The notes beneath the pieces are model-generated. The model had not been told where the DNA came from. It worked only from the letters and a program-made list of their open reading frames with translations, and did no database searches. From positions 672,485,087-672,549,086 of the forward strand of contig NC_045426.1 of NCBI RefSeq assembly GCF_902635505.1: 64,000 nucleotides of DNA, in the 5' to 3' direction. This stretch comes from Sarcophilus harrisii. Its lineage: Eukaryota; Chordata; Mammalia; Dasyuromorphia; Dasyuridae. The position numbers and the translations under genes were made by a program. This document shows, piece by piece, positions 43,666 through 55,684 of this stretch; within the stretch, counting starts at the first letter, position 1, and every line of letters begins with the position of its first letter.

Positions 43666-44351
43666 CTTTACATCTGATTTCTCATTCAGGCCTCCCTGAC
43701 AATCCTGCCAGGAAGACATTGCAGGTCTTATCAACTGGAAATAAAGATTCAGAGAGATTGTCACTTGCCTAAGGTCATATAAATCATAAAATGTTGGAGA
43801 TGATGAATCCAGGTCTTTTGACTTGCATACTGACTCCTTCCTCTTTGTCTAGAAACAGGCTCTGGTGACCCCAATCCTAATAAACCTTTTCTTGACCCTA
43901 CTGATCCTTGAGTTATCATCCCCTCTCTTTCCCTCTCATTGCCAGATTTCCAGAAAGTCATCAGCACTTGAGACTTTCACTTTCTCTCCACCCACTCCTT
44001 CCTCACCCTCTTGCTGTATCCATGTTCATTCTTGATCCCACAGCAGTGTGGTAACTGGTGATCTAAGAGTTCAGGTCTTCTCTCATTTCTCTGCCAGCCA
44101 CCCTCTGCTGTCTGTGAGGTTGCTGCCTCCTGCTTCTCCCCCTGCTCCCTTAGCCTTTCCTCTGCTTTCTTTATTGGTTCCTCTTCAAGGTGGATATGCT
44201 AGGAGATTCTCCATTCTGAAAAGGGAATAGCCAGGCGATGAAGAAGGAACAAGCCAGAGAGGTGCAGGGCTTCAAGTCTCAGCTCTGTCCTTTACTCGAT
44301 ATATGTAATTTTGCCAATATATATAATAATGACTTTTGTGTGAGTTCTTTC

Positions 44352-44533
44352 TTTCTTTTTTTTTTTTTTTTGGTTTTTTTTTTTTTCATTTTTTTTGCTG
44401 AGGCAATTGGGGTTAAGTGACTTGCTCAGGGTCACACAGCTAGGAAGTGTTAAGTGTCTTGAGGTCAGATTTGAACTCGGGTCCTCCTGACTTCAGGGCT
44501 GGTGCTCTATCCACTGCAACACCTAGCTGCCCC
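44352..44533 (-). repeat. tRNA-headed SINE, reverse, with 10-bp TSD
   Basis: A poly-T start leads into 'gctgaggcaattggggttaa', 'ggtcacacagctaggaagtg' and 'gctctatccactgcaacacc'. It is flanked by GAGTTCTTTC at 44,342-44,351 and 44,534-44,543. A full-length copy. Confidence 0.9.
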
Positions 44534-44564
44534 GAGTTCTTTCCATTTGACGGTCTTTGGACAG

Positions 44565-44697
44565 ATGGACAGACAGAGAGAGGGAGGGAGAAAGACAGAG
44601 AGACAGAGAGGGGAGGAGAGAGGTAGATGAAGAGGAGGGAGGGAGGAAAAGATTCAGAGCGAGAGAGAGACAGAGAGGGAGAGAGACAGATCTGTAA
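44565..44697 (+). repeat. GA-rich low-complexity tract
   Basis: GACAGAGAG and GGGAGG units over 130 bp, directly after the SINE at 44,352. Confidence 0.85.
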
Positions 44698-45460
44698 AAT
44701 AAGGCTAAGCTCAGTGTCTTTTGGAATCTCTATCATTGTGACTGTACTAAGGATTCTTTCTGTCTCCTAACTGGGTATTCCCAAGGCTCTGTTCTTCACC
44801 TTACTCTCCTTTTCCTCTCTCAGCTATTCTATTCTTATCCACAGTTTGAGGGTCTTGGTATAGAAGAAATAGCTGGAAGGGACCTCAGAGACTAGGCAGT
44901 CCCATCTTGTCATTCCTCCTTTGGATGGGAACACTGATGAGTTTAAGTGACTTGCCCATCACTAGTAAATGTCTGGGGGTGGAACCTGACCCAAGGAATT
45001 CTGAACTCCAGGTCCAGTGCCCTCTGCAGTTTTATGTTAACTTTCATCAGTTGTCTGTGGACAGGTAATTCCCTTTCAGAAAGAGGCTCCTGACCTCGGT
45101 CTTCATCTGCTTTGTCTACACAAAGGGATCATCTTCCCTCCAAAACTGGTTCTTCTTTCTGTATTCCTGCTCTGTCAGCTGACCCAGACACCTTTATTTT
45201 TCCTTCAGGAAGCCTTCCCAGCCCAAACTTGGGAATGACACCCTCTCCTTCCCTTATCTCTCGTGACATTTTGTAATTCTCTTTAATATATTCATGTAAT
45301 ATTGTGTTTACATGTAACATTGTATTTACCTGACCAAAAGGCACGTTCCTTCATATCTGAAAGGAGCTGTCTTCTAGCTTCTGTTTGTAATACTCCATTG
45401 AGAGGGAGCTCGTTACCAGGCTTTGGGATTGCAAGGGCTAGGCTTTCTCTTCCTTCCTTC

Positions 45461-45511
45461 CTATCTATCTATCATCTATCTATCTATCTATCTATCTATC
45501 ATCTATCTATC
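45461..45511. repeat. (ATCT)n microsatellite
   Basis: About 12 ATCT units with two ATC breaks. Confidence 0.95.
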
Positions 45512-46912
45512 TTCATATACCCCTAGCTTTCAGAGAGATCGTCTAATCTAATACCCTGTTTATAATAGATGGGGAAATTGAGGCTCAGACTTGCTGGAGT
45601 CTCACAGGTATTAAGTGGCAGGCCAGGCTTCAAATCCAGAGCCTTTGAAACCAGATCTCTTTCTACTGGATACACTGACTCTAAATCCCATCTGTTGTTA
45701 TTTCATTTTTCAATTGTCTCCTCTCTGCAGGCTGAGGGAGCTCCCCAGTCATAGGGGCCCTGTTGACTCAGTTCTGTCTCCCCCACAGGACAACAGAGCC
45801 CAAGTTGGCCTCCTGGTGACTAGATTTTCCCTTTAGCTCTTTCCATGTACTTCTAATAGCAGAGAGTAGAGGGTCTTTTTTTTTCTCAGGGAATGGGGAA
45901 AAGGGCTGAACATTGTTCTAATTAACAGGGAGTTGGGGTCATGGGACTGCAGCTCTCTTGTTGGAGAGCAGAGGAAGGTTTGGGGCTGTTTCTAGAGACT
46001 CTCAGGAATTGGAGGTGGGGGGATGAGAGGCGGGGAACCCATACAAAGCCCTGGGATTCTTAGTGCCTAGTCCATGTTTGCTGAATTGAGCCAAAGCCGG
46101 GGAAGATGCCCTTCCCCCACCCCCTGGGCCTGGATTCCTGGTCTGGCCCTTCCTGAGCTGCTGTTTGGAGTCTCCGCCCTATCCCCCTGGTCCGGTCCTG
46201 GACAATCCGCCTGGGCTGCAATCCTGTCCTTCCTGGCATGCCCCCAGCTTCCCGTGGCCTCCTAGGTGCTTGTGAGCTGGGAAAGGTAGGGGAGGCCCAC
46301 AGACTCGAGGGTGACCCCTTATACTCCCTATCCCACTCCAACCTAGAAACCCAAATTTAGGACTGATAGCGGGATCCTGCTCTCCACTGTCTAGACTCAT
46401 TCATTGAACCTGCTCAGGTTGACCTGACTGCCTGGATCCATGCTTTCCCCCACCCCCACTCCCACCCTCTCTCCCAGCCCAGCCGGGGCCCCTGGAGATC
46501 ACAGACAAGCAAAGCGCCTTCGAGCCTGAGCCAGAAAGGAGGGGGCAGAGGGCTTTTGGCATGGGATCCCGGGCCTCGGGGGAGGTAGGGGAGCCGAGGG
46601 GCTGGGCAAGAGCCAAAGGATGTGGCCTGGTAATTAAAGGGCCCGGCTCCCCGGGGGATGGCCGTGGAGAGACAGCGACAGAGAGAGCCCGCATTCTCAC
46701 TCGCTCGCTGCCCGGAGACTTTCTGCCTTCTGAGTCAGGAGAATTAAAGTGGAAAGCACACAAGGGCAGGCCCACAAGAGACAGAGCTGGCCAGACACAC
46801 GGAGAAAGGCTCTCTCCCACACAAACCCTCAAACATGCGCCCTCATTCAGAGCCCAGCTGGCTGGAGCGCGCTCTGTCTCCGGGTCTCCGTCTGTCTGTC
46901 TGGCTCTCGGAC

Positions 46913-46975
46913 ACACACACATTCGGGCTCACACACATACGCGCGCGCGCGCGCGCTCTCACACAGACATGGTTT
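46913..46975. repeat. Alternating purine-pyrimidine run with (GC)8
   Basis: ACACACAC, then CACACACATAC, then (GC)8 at 46,941-46,956, followed by a TCTC/CACA stretch. This is a classic Z-DNA-prone composition within the inferred promoter. Confidence 0.85.
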
Positions 46976-47250
46976 CCTGAGCTCATCGCTGTAACACAAC
47001 TTGTAATTCTTATGGAAACTCTGAATGATGAGCTGGGGGTGGCTGGTCTGCCTCCCCGGGAGGGAGGGGCAACCTCCCCCCCCCCCATGCTTCACTGCTC
47101 GACCCCTTTAGATCTCTAAAGAACGAAAGGCAGCCAGCAGCTTCCCCGCACTCCCACCCCCGACCCCTTTCCCTCTTTCGAGCCGAGCCACAAAGCATCC
47201 ACTTCTGGAAGGGGAAAAGGGGGCGGGACAGGATGGACAAACGCCTTTAC

Positions 47251-47500
47251 CTGGTTCCTGGTCCCTGGCTGTCCGGGATGGCCTTTTGGGTGGTGCTTGG
47301 TGCCGGGGGCAGCCGGTTCCAACGTGAGACCCAGCGGAGCACAGGAAAGTGGGAAGGCTGAGTGGCTCCAGGCTCCCGACTCCGGACTCTGGACTCCGGG
47401 CTCCGGGCCCGGCGCCTGCTGCACCAGCCCTAGCCCCAGCTGACTCTTCCCCCTCCTCCCGGCCAGCTGTGGCGGCAGGAAGGGAGCTGTAATCACAGAG
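47251..47500 (-). other. ADAMTS10: Putative ADAMTS10 non-coding exon 1
   Basis: The minus strand reads GGAACCAG/gtaaag at 47,251, a good 5' splice site at the edge of the GC-rich island. Joined to the acceptor at 40,535 it would give a 5' UTR ending CA-ATG. The TSS end (about 47,500) is a guess, and other donors in the island are possible. Confidence 0.4.
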
Positions 47501-47581
47501 GCCTGAGCCGCTGCAGCAGAGGCTGGATGGGGAGGGGGGGAGAGGTGGAGGGAGCAGGGAGAGAGGGGGGAGGGGGAGAGG

Positions 47582-47582
<1 letters not shown>

Positions 47583-47620
<38 letters not shown>
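47583..47620. repeat. (GA)n microsatellite upstream of the putative exon 1
   Basis: About 18 GA units following a G-rich purine stretch (47,527-47,582). In the ADAMTS10 sense it is a CT tract about 0.1 kb before the putative TSS. Confidence 0.93.
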
Positions 47621-47622
<2 letters not shown>

Positions 47623-48784
47623 CCTGAGAAATTTTGCAAGCATTATTTTAAAACAACAACAACAAAAACAAACCAAAAATTCCAAATCCCACATAGCCAG
47701 AAACCAGCCTGTTCAGCTCCCTCTTGACCTCTCCCTGGTGCAGCCTTCTTTCCCTCCATATTTCCCTCTCCTCTCTCTCATTGTCCCCCTTTCTGTCTAA
47801 CCATTGAAATGGACGGTTTGCCTCTGTCTGGGAGGAACCGGGGAGTCTGGGGCCCCAGCTCCAGCTGCCACAGCTTCTCAATCTGGCCAGATGTTCAGGC
47901 TGCTGCCCCAAGGCCAGGGAAGAAAGTGCCCCAAATCAGGCCCAGCCCCCAGGTCAAATACTGGAATTTCAACTCCACAAAACTTTTATCAAGGGCCTCC
48001 TAATGAATGCCAGGCCTCCTGCTGGAGATACCACTGCCCTACTCCCCACCCCACCCCCCCTTGCCCTCAAGGAGTTTACTGTTCTGGGGAGTGGAACTGT
48101 ACTCAGATAAGAAATACAGACAAAAGCTCTTTGGGGACTGGAGATGGGCTAGCTACTGGGGAAGAGGGAGATCATACAAAGTCTCATCCTAACAATTTGG
48201 GGTCTAATCCTAACCTCAGATCCAGCCTCCAGACCTAATCTCCATCCTAATGTTAATATTAATCCCAGCTCCAGTTTCATTGCTAGTCCTCATCCCAAAC
48301 CCAGGATTCATCCTAGCTTCCAACCCCAACGGAGGGCTTTGTGCTCTTGCTCTAGCTGGAGATCCCTAAAACATTCCATCTCCTGCCTTCCTGTCTTGAT
48401 TTAGTCAATGTCCTGGGTCTGAAAAGCTCCCTCTACTTCTGTTTCTTAAAATCTCTAAATTCCCTTAGCTCTACCTTTTCCTATCCGAGGATTTTCATGA
48501 TTTTGAAATCTTCCACCCTAGTTGCCAGGGTTCTCCTCTCTGCTGAAATTACTTTATATTGAAGAAGCTGTATTACACAGCAGCTGGCGAGCTGGTCTAA
48601 AAGTCAAAAAAATCTGTATTGAAATCCTGCCTCTGAAACCTACTGGGTGTGTGACTTAGGGCAAATAAATCATTTAGCCTCTGGACCAGTGGTATCCAAC
48701 TCCCATAGCCACTAAACAGTACTGCTAACTGCATACTGAATTAGAAAGCCATAGATCAATAACTAGGTCCTTCCGTGGATGGAA

Positions 48785-48955
48785 GCCAAGCCAGGAGTTG
48801 GGATGACCTGAGTTCATATGTAGCCTGAGACACTTACTGTGTGACTCTGTGTTTGCCTAAAACCCCTGGAGAAGAAAATGAGTCACTGCAGTATCTTTGC
48901 CGAGAGAATCCCAGGGACAGTATGGTCCTGGGATCATGAAGAGTCAGAACAACAT
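48785..48955 (+). repeat. MAR1-like SINE fragment
   Basis: 'caggagttgggatgacctga', 'gttcatatgtagcctgagac' and 'gaagagtcagaacaaca' are in the forward order of the family; the head is lost. Confidence 0.6.
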
Positions 48956-50477
48956 ATTGAATAGCTCCAGGAAAATGTAAACTCTTTGAGGGCAGGTACA
49001 ATTTTTGTTGTTGTTGTTGTATTCCCCAACCCCTTGTACAGTGCTTGGCATTAAGAGGTTCTTAAGAGATGTTTGTTGAATTGATTTGGAGGGATCAGGT
49101 ACCAGGAATACAGGGGGTTGGGGGATCTGGCAGCTTTTGTTCATCACTAGGGTCTCATATAGGAAGTCTGACTTGAGGCTGAGGAATTTTCTCTGTGTGA
49201 GGTGAGTGCTGGAGTACCTTCTGCTCACTTATTTCCCTTTTGTCTCCACTTGAGCCTCATCCTGTGTTTGGAGAAAGACTAAGCAGATCCTGCTATTTCA
49301 GGCCCAGATACCACTCCTCACCCCGCCAGATCACAGAAGGGAAAGTGACCCAGTTAACTGTTACTTTCCTCTGTCAATGCTCCCACTGACTCTTAATTCC
49401 TCCTCTCCTAATTATTACATTTCCAAGTTGCCCATAGCTGAAGCAAACAGCTTTATTCTCTTAACTCCACCAATTACCTAAATAGTTTCCTTTTTCTGAC
49501 CTTCTGGTCAGTCAACTCTGGTCAGTCAATTGAATCAATTACTCAATCAATAAGCACTTGCTATCAGTCAGACTGTGAACTGTGTTAAGCAGCAAGCATA
49601 CAAAGACAAACATAAAATAATCCAAGCCTTCAAGGATCTTTGCCCTTTCCTTTCAATGTGTCCTCTAGAATCACCCTGGTGAGCAGAAAAAATTTCTGCT
49701 TTTATCCCACTTACAACCTGTATTATTTTGAGACAGTCACATAACTTCCTTGATTTCCTCATCTGTAAAATAGGAGGATTGTTTTAGATGATCCCTGAGG
49801 CTCCTTTCAGCTCTGGTTAGAATCCTATCATCTTTCCATATTCTGGAAACGGAAATCCGACTCTGCAGAAGATTCTTAACCATCCTCTCTAGCATCAGGT
49901 AAGGGATTATTTTTTTTCTCATGATCCCTTAGGAGCAGGAGGAGGAGCTGGTCAACTGGTTGTTCTTTCCTGCCACTTCCCAAATCTTTCACTCCTCAGC
50001 AACTCATGGATCCACTTTGGAGCTTCATCCCCCATCCATTGATATCACCCCAGTCCAGATCTGGGGTGGAAATCATCTCTCAACCTAACAACAAGCATTT
50101 GTTAAGCACCTATTATATGCTCAAATGTGAATGAGGTGTATTATTCCTATTTGACTATGGAATATCATAGATAGAAAAACCACACACATGAAAAAGAAGC
50201 AGGAATGATAAACCTCATTCATATCTGAGTATGTAATAGGTGCTTAACAAATGCTTCTTCCTTAACTGAATGATTGACAGAGGAAAGGAGCTGATCAAGG
50301 AGGAGTTGAGGGAAGGGATGAATAAGGATGGGGGAAAGGACAGATCCCTTGAAGGAATTGGCAATTCAGTTAACCCTTGAAAACTTCTAGGGGGTTCCAA
50401 GAAGCAGATTTAAGGAGGAAGAATATTCTCCCTCTTTTCACAGGGAGTTCAGTATCTATACCACAACCTTCTGTTTC

Positions 50478-50650
50478 TTTTTTAAATTTCTTTTTTATTT
50501 TTTTTTTGCTGATGCAATTGGGGTTAAGTGACTTGCCCAGGGTCACACAGCTAGGAAGTATTAAGTGTCTGAGGCCACATTTGAACTCAGGTCCTCCTAA
50601 ATTCAGGGCTGGTACTCTAACCATTGCACCAACTAGCTGCCCCAAACTTC
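50478..50650 (-). repeat. tRNA-headed SINE, reverse, with short TSD
   Basis: A T-rich start, 'gatgcaattggggttaagtg', 'aggtcctcctaaattcaggg' and 'ccaactagctgcccc'. Flanking TCTGTTTC at 50,470-50,477 and 50,651-50,658 is probably the target duplication. Confidence 0.85.
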
Positions 50651-51549
50651 TCTGTTTCAACCTCTTCAAACCTACTTCAAAACACACATCTGTGTCTCTT
50701 GCAATAAACTGGCCTCCCAGTTCAGCAACTTCTTCAGCTCATAAAGTGGTCTATTACTCCATACTTCAGCCACTCATAAGGATGGTCTATCCTATCTTTG
50801 ACCTCAACATCACTTGATCTGTGATCTCTATGGCTGATTTTGTAGCTTGCATGTAGCTAGTAGAGGCTCTCACTACTTTCCCCAAGCTGGATAAGACTCA
50901 AAAACTAGGGTACCATTGTCCTTTTCATTGTCTCCCTGAATCTCATCAGAGTTGCTGCCTTCAGGCTAGGACTTCTTGCCAAGTTCAATATCTCCCAGCT
51001 GCTTGAACTGCTGATGTCAGTTCATTCTCTATCATTTACTGCTTCTGGTGCTGTCCAATCTTAATGTTCTCATCATTGCCTGGAATGCTAAAGGTCAGGG
51101 GACTGCTCCCCTCTCATACTCTTCAGCCCTTCAAAGAGAAGCTATTGTATCAGGTCCCATATTCTTGGCTGGTTGTTTGGATCTCAGAGTTGGGAGAAAT
51201 CCCAAAGATCATCTTGTCTAATCCCATGTCAGAAGGAGGATCCTTCTCCAATGTCCTAAATGTGTGATCATCCAGACTTGGATCAAAGGCCTCCTTTGAG
51301 AAGGAATCTGCTGCTTCCAAGGCAGTTCATTCATTCTACGTTTGTCCAGTTCTTTTAGGAAGTTTTTCCTCAGCTCCAGCCTAAATCTGCAAATCTCACT
51401 TCCCTTCATTATTCCTTTCTCAGCCTTCTAAGGTCCAGCAGAACAAGTGTTAACTGTTTTTCATGAGAGAGGCTTTCAATTATTTGAAGACAACTATTAT
51501 GTTGTCTTATGTTCTCTAAGTCTGCTCTTTTTCAAGCTAAACATTCTAA

Positions 51550-52365
51550 GTTCCTTCAATCAATAAATTTTACTAAGTACTACTATATACCAGGTTGTGG
51601 CATAAATAGGTGGGGACACAAAAATAAGCAAAAGACAATCATTGCCCTCAAGGAGTTTATAATCTAATGGAAGAGACAACGTGCAAACATATACAAAGCA
51701 AGATCTATGCAGGCTAAAGAGGAAGTAATTAACAGAAGGAAAGTCCTGAAATTAAGAGAGGTTGGGAAAGGCTTCCTATAGAAGGATGAATTTTAATTGG
51801 CATTTAATCCTGGGAGATCAGAAGGTGGAACAGAGGAGGGAAGAGGGTTTCAGGTTTCAGATGGAAAGTCTTGTACATAGAACAGCCAAGAAGGTTGTGT
51901 CACTGGATTAAAAGGTTCATACTAGACGCTAAGATGTGAGAATACTGGAAGAGGGGAGGGTGATAGATTATGAAAGCTTTTGAATGCTAAACAGATCATT
52001 TTGTATTTGCTAGTAGAGGCAACAGGAAGCCACTGGAGTTCATTAAGTTTTGGGGAGGGGGTATGATGTGATCAGGAAAATCATTTTAGTGGCCAGATGA
52101 TAGAATGAAGTTGGAAAAGACTCAAGGCAGATGGACCCTTAGTAGGCTACTGCAATAATCCAAGCATGAAGTGATGAGGTCCTGCATTGGAATGGTGGCT
52201 GTGTCAGAAGAGAGAAGGGAGCATATCTGAGAGATGTTGCAAAGGTAATATTGACTGACCTTACCAATAGATTAAATAGATGGTGAGAGATAGTGAGGAA
52301 TCCAGAATGATTCCTAGTTGTGATTCTGAGGGACTGGGAGGATGGTATTGATGCAGGTAAACTCT
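51550..52365 (+). repeat. Ancient interspersed repeat, family not assigned (part 1)
   Basis: It contains words that recur in old mammalian repeats ('caaggagtttataatctaat', 'gcaacaggaagccactggag', 'ggctactgcaataatccaag', 'aatccagaatgattcctagt'). It appears to continue after two insertions at 53,504-53,840. Confidence 0.55.
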
Positions 52366-52369
52366 GTTA

Positions 52370-52970
52370 AAAAAAAAAAAAAAAGCTGTCCCCTTTTGAT
52401 CTATCTGTAAAATTAAATCTCTGAAATTCTGTGCTCTTTGATTCCTGGTCTTCCAGACTCCAGAGAGTCTATGAAAGAGAGCATATCCTCCTGGCTGGCC
52501 TTTTCTAAGGCAAATCCCCCCCACCTCAATTGATAGCCGGATCCCCATTCAAATTCAGGCTGAAAAAGCCTTCAAAGTAATTTCATTCAATTGGGAGTTC
52601 CTGGTCTGATCAGCTCAAACTTCCCTCAGTGCCCCCTCTTCCCAAGATCTGCTCATAAAATAGGTTTCTGCTCACTCATTCTTTGAAGAATGTCCAAAGT
52701 ATTATGCTTTGCCTCTTTGGCATAGTTGCCAAGACTCCTGCCCCTTGTGAAGACATTCTCTTCTCAGTGCCAGCCTCCATTTCCATTTGCCACTTAGAAG
52801 ACAGTTTCCTAGCAAAGCTGACTTCTCATCCAACAATAAACTTCCCTTTTGCCATTCAATATTTTGGGTTTGTTTATTCTTTCATGAAGGACCTGAGCTG
52901 ACCAGAAGGGGATTCCCACAACTCTCTAAATTGTCATTAACCTCATTAGTATTGCTTTCTACAGTAATAG
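52370..52970 (+). mobile_element. LTR-like fossil (solo), related to 58,125-58,380
   Basis: It has a poly-A at the left, unique-looking sequence, and toward the right 'catccaacaataaacttccc' with an AATAAA signal. The right 230 bp is shared with 58,125-58,380. It interrupts the ancient repeat at 51,550. Length and the polyadenylation-like signal suggest a retroviral LTR remnant; no coding part is seen. Confidence 0.4.
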
Positions 52971-52996
52971 GAAAGTAGGAATGGGGAAGAGTTTTA

Positions 52997-53489
52997 TTTT
53001 GTTTTATTTTTTAATTTAATTTTTTAATAGCTTTTTATTTACAAGATATATGTTTGGGTAATTTTTCATCATTGATCTTTGCAAAACCTTCTGTTCCAAC
53101 TTTTCTCCTCCTTCCCCCCACCTCCTCCCCCAGATGGTAGGTAGACCAATACATGTTAAATATGTTCAAGTATATGTTAAATACAATATATGTATACATG
53201 TCCACACAGTTGTTTTGCTGCACAAGAAGAATTGGACTTTGAAATAATGTAAAATTAACCTGTGAAGGAAATAAAAAATGGAAGCGGACAAAAACAGAGG
53301 GATTGGAAATTCTATGTAGTGGTTCACATTCATTTCCCAGAGTTCTTTCGCTGGGTGTAGCTGGTTCTATTCATTACTGCTCTATTGGAACTGATTTGGT
53401 TCATTTCATTGTTGAAGAGACCCATGTCCATCAGAATTGATCATCATATAGTATTGTTGTTGAAGTATATAATGATCTCCTGGTCCAGT
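52997..53489 (-). mobile_element. 5'-truncated LINE (L1-like) 3' end with 14-bp TSD
   Basis: A T-rich start (poly-A tail on the minus strand) leads into 'atagctttttatttacaaga', 'ccccagatggtaggtagacc', and 'tgttgaagtatataatgatc' at its truncated end. It is flanked by GGGGAAGAGTTTTA at 52,983-52,996 and 53,490-53,503, exact. The sequence resembles the marsupial L1 3' end; the family is from memory. Confidence 0.85.
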
Positions 53490-53503
53490 GGGGAAGAGTT
53501 TTA

Positions 53504-53840
53504 GAGGAAAGATAATGAGTTCTATTTTGGACATATTGAGTTTTAGATGTGTACAAATCATTTGAGAGGTTTGAAAGGCATTTGGAGATGTGATCCTGGA
53601 GGACAGCAGAGAGGTTGAGGCAGGACAGGTTGTTTTGAGAATCACGAGCAAAGAGATGATCATTAACTCCATGGTAGCTGATGATTCATCGAGTCAAGTA
53701 ATAGAGAAGGAATAAAGAACAGAATCCTGAGGGATACCCATAATTAGAGGGCATGATCTGGAGGAGGAACTAGCAAAAGAGACAGAGAATGAATGGTCAG
53801 AGAAGAGAACATAGTTCTCCCTCTCAGCAGAGTGTCAAGA
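53504..53840 (+). repeat. Ancient interspersed repeat, part 2
   Basis: 'gttctattttggacatattg', 'agttttagatgtgtacaaat' and 'ctgagggatacccataatta' match the words expected downstream of part 1 in related old repeats. It is separated from part 1 by the LTR-like fossil and the LINE insertion. Confidence 0.5.
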
Positions 53841-54474
53841 TAATTATTTTATTGAGAAAGTCAATTAACCTTCATGTGCTTCCCCTTTTCCCTCCTCCAC
53901 ACCTCAAAATCATTCTATGTGATCCCTTATTTTCTGCTCTTTTATTTCTTCCTCTGAGGAAGAGGTCCTCTTAGAACCTTCATCCCATGACTTATTTGAG
54001 AACTAGTCACTTCAAATATCCCCTTTCCCTATCAATTGTTGCCTTCTCAATGCCTGCAAATATGGTCAAACTACTCCATTAGACCCTGACCTTTTCTTAA
54101 GCTAAGGTCCTATGTCTTTCTTTTTTCACTGACAAACACCTAGAAAGCTGTTTATAATTGTTGCCTCTTTCTAAACCTCCCACTCATTTTCACCCTGTTG
54201 TAATCTGGATTCCAATTTTACGCATTCAGTGGAACCACTCCCTCCAAGATAACTCATAATCTCTTTATTGCTAAAACCAGTGATTTTTCTTCTCAGAACT
54301 TTCCCGTCTGTCATTATCATTGGAAAACTTCTTAACCTTGCCTTCTCTCTCATTTTTCACTCAGTTTAGCTCCATCATTCACTCCCTTCATTCCCTATCT
54401 TTGATTCTCTACTGCTGCTCATCATACCCTCTGGGATCTTGCTTCACTGTGACATTTTAGAAAATTTATTTATT

Positions 54475-54930
54475 TATTTATTTATTTTTAAAATATCTTT
54501 TTATTGACAGAACCCATGCTTGGGTAATTTTTTACAACATTTTACAACATTATCTCTTGCACTCACTTCTGTTCCGATTTTTCCCCTCCCTCTCTCCACC
54601 CCCTCCCCCAGATGGCAAGCAGTCCTATATATGTTGAATATGTCACTGTACATCCTAGATACAATATAGGTGTGCAGAACCGAACAGTTCTCTTGTTGCA
54701 CAGGGAGAATTGGATTCAGAAGGTAAAAATAACCCAGGAAGAAAAACAAAAATGCAAACAGTTTACATTCATTTTCCAGTGTTCCTTCTCTGGGTGTAGC
54801 TGCTTCTGTCCATCTTTGATCAGTTGAAACTGAGTTAGATCTCTTTGTCGAAGAAATCCACTTCCATCAGAATACATCCTCCCTCATACAGTATCGTTGT
54901 TGAGGTATATAATGATCTGGTTCTGCTCAA
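54475..54930 (-). mobile_element. 5'-truncated LINE (L1-like) 3' end with 14-bp TSD
   Basis: Same family as 52,997 ('ttgacagaacccatgcttgg', 'cccccagatggcaagcag', 'gaggtatataatgatctgg'). It is flanked by AAAATTTATTTATT at 54,461-54,474 and 54,931-54,944. More diverged than the other copies, so probably an older subfamily. Confidence 0.82.
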
Positions 54931-55534
54931 AAAATTTATTTATTGATATATTTTGCTTTTGTGCAGGTCATTTATCACCCCATTCCCCTAAATAGAGCTC
55001 TTTCTTGTGGCAAAGAAAACTTATCAAGATAAAATATCTTCTGTAGAAATATCCTTTTCTGACATTATATACAAGAACCTAGTAGTTTTCTTATCTCTTT
55101 GACATGAGGGAGGAGATAATGTGTCATTATCTCTTCAGCGGGACCTTCACAGGATTTCTGTTACTTAGAGATTAACTTCTTTTATTGATCTTTTAATCTT
55201 CTTTTATTGATCTTTTAATTTATATAATTGTATCTTTCCCTTATGTTCTTCATAAAAACTCTTGCATCCTTCATCTCTTTCTCTTACTGCTGGATGCTTT
55301 CTTTCTCATACATTTTCAGGGGCTCCAGAATTTAAGTTTTTCAACCTGGCATTTAAAGCCCTCCACAATCTTACTCCAACCTGCCTTCTCATTCTTAATG
55401 TTCCTTTCTTCCCTGTGCACACTCTACATTCCAGCCAAACTGGATCATTAGCTGTACTTCAAACCCAACATTCCATTTCTATGCCTTCACTCAGATTAGC
55501 TCTCATGCCTTTAATTCATTCCCTCTTCATCTCT

Positions 55535-55684
55535 CCCTCTTTTTTTTCTGAGACAGTTGGGGTTAAGTGACTTGCTCCGGGTCACACTGCTAGGAAGAGT
55601 TAAATGTCTGAGATCACATTTGAACTCGGGTCCTCCTGACTTCAGGGCTGGTGCTCTAGTCACTACACCACCTAGCTGCCCCTT
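55535..55684 (-). repeat. tRNA-headed SINE, reverse, with 13-bp TSD
   Basis: 'ctgagacagttggggttaag', 'gaactcgggtcctcctgact' and 'caccacctagctgcccctt'. Flanked by CCTCTTCATCTCT at 55,522-55,534 and 55,685-55,697, exact. Confidence 0.9.

Larger units (their letters stand above)
40536..47250 (-). other. Putative ADAMTS10 intron 1 (5' UTR intron), repeat-rich
   Basis: About 6.7 kb without coding exons. Besides the repeats listed separately it contains ancient repeat fragments at about 41,040-41,110 and 42,310-42,480 ('tgaatgcctaccacgtgcca', 'ctctgtgcctgacactgtgc'), a SINE piece at about 41,695-41,795, and a pyrimidine tract at 43,430-43,660. Confidence 0.55.
46440..47530 (-). promoter_or_regulatory. 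ADAMTS10: Inferred ADAMTS10 promoter, GC-rich
   Basis: About 1.1 kb is clearly GC- and CpG-richer than its surroundings ('ggatcccgggcctcggggga', 'gggcccggcgcctgctgcac'), with no TATA box in a convincing place. It is the only such island upstream of the start exon, and a consensus minus-strand donor lies inside it. It also contains a (GC)8 run and is flanked by a (GA)n tract. Confidence 0.55.

Noticed and set aside
46401-47694. Several 100-190-codon frames in the GC-rich island
   Set aside because: GC-rich sequence has few stops. The peptides are Pro/Gly/Ser/Arg-rich, differ between frames, and include (CT)n-encoded Ser-Leu repeats.
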